From the NCBI GenBank assembly GCA_002295325.1, contig DBGA01000035.1, forward strand, positions 12,259-18,128: a stretch of 5,870 nucleotides of DNA. Direction: 5' to 3'. Origin of the DNA: Ruminococcaceae bacterium UBA866 (GTDB taxonomy: Bacteria; Bacillota; Clostridia; Oscillospirales; Ruminococcaceae). Positions 5,749 through 5,870 of the stretch are shown in pieces. The notes beneath the pieces are model-generated. The model was not told where the DNA came from, did not search any database, and saw only the letters and a list, made by a program, of their open reading frames with translations. The position numbers and the translations under genes are program-made. Position 1 is the stretch's first letter, and each line of letters opens with the position of its first letter.

Positions 5749-5870
5749 GTGGCAATTATGAAGTATAAATCTTATATGACAATCAGCGAATTTTCCCGTA
5801 TCACTGGTATTAAACGTGAGAACCTAAGGTATTATGATCAAATTGGGTTAATATCTCCGGAATGTCGTGG
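5749..5870 (+). CDS. MerR-family transcriptional regulator, N-terminal part (runs off the window)
   Basis: The first 40 codons encode a MerR-type winged helix-turn-helix: MTISEFSRITGI followed by the family hallmark LRYYDQIGLISP. Only the DNA-binding start is visible, so the coiled coil and the sensor domain that would reveal the ligand (metal, drug or oxidant) are missing. Two starts are possible. GTG at 5749 comes directly after an in-frame TAG (5743-5745) and has GAAGGG (5737-5742) 6 bases upstream. ATG at 5758 would be 15 bases from that site. I prefer GTG on spacing, but the ATG is possible, and ATG 5776 is unlikely. The gene diverges from the exporter operon across a 110-bp gap holding the operator, so it most likely controls the exporter and itself. 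Confidence 0.88.
   Translation, partial: MAIMKYKSYMTISEFSRITGIKRENLRYYDQIGLISPECR

Overview
The window looks like an AT-rich, low-GC Gram-positive (Firmicutes, probably clostridial) chromosome. The evidence is strong AGGAGG-type ribosome binding sites, AT-rich codons and spacers, and a heterodimeric ABC exporter of the kind common in that phylum. The organism cannot be named from the sequence alone. I see no rRNA, tRNA, CRISPR array, insertion sequence or phage gene.

Layout: 1-262 is an AT-rich leader with candidate promoters and three small inverted repeats. A plus-strand gene at 263-1951 encodes a 562-residue 1-pyrroline-5-carboxylate dehydrogenase (proline/ornithine/arginine catabolism) of the human ALDH4A1 type. 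A perfect 18-bp hairpin at 1973-2021 lies between it and the convergent minus-strand genes and probably terminates both sides. Two minus-strand genes at 3911-5638 (first, 575 aa) and 2080-3906 (second, 608 aa) are 4 bases apart and encode the two different halves of a heterodimeric type IV ABC exporter. The window ends in the first 40 codons of a divergent plus-strand MerR-family regulator beginning about 5749.

How they work together: the exporter promoter has the hallmark of MerR-family control. It has a TTGACC -35 and a perfect TATAAT -10 separated by 19 bp instead of 17, with a 21-bp near-perfect dyad filling the spacer. The natural reading is that the divergent regulator senses a compound, untwists this promoter and switches on the exporter. 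A candidate regulator promoter overlaps it on the other strand, which would give autoregulation. The two exporter subunits show the usual split into one catalytic and one degenerate ATP site. The dehydrogenase is a separate metabolic unit with no visible functional link to the exporter.

I found no clearly undescribed system. The best leads are the regulator/operator/exporter module of unknown ligand, the ALDH4A1-like dehydrogenase with an unusual C-terminal tail, and the structured leader ahead of it.
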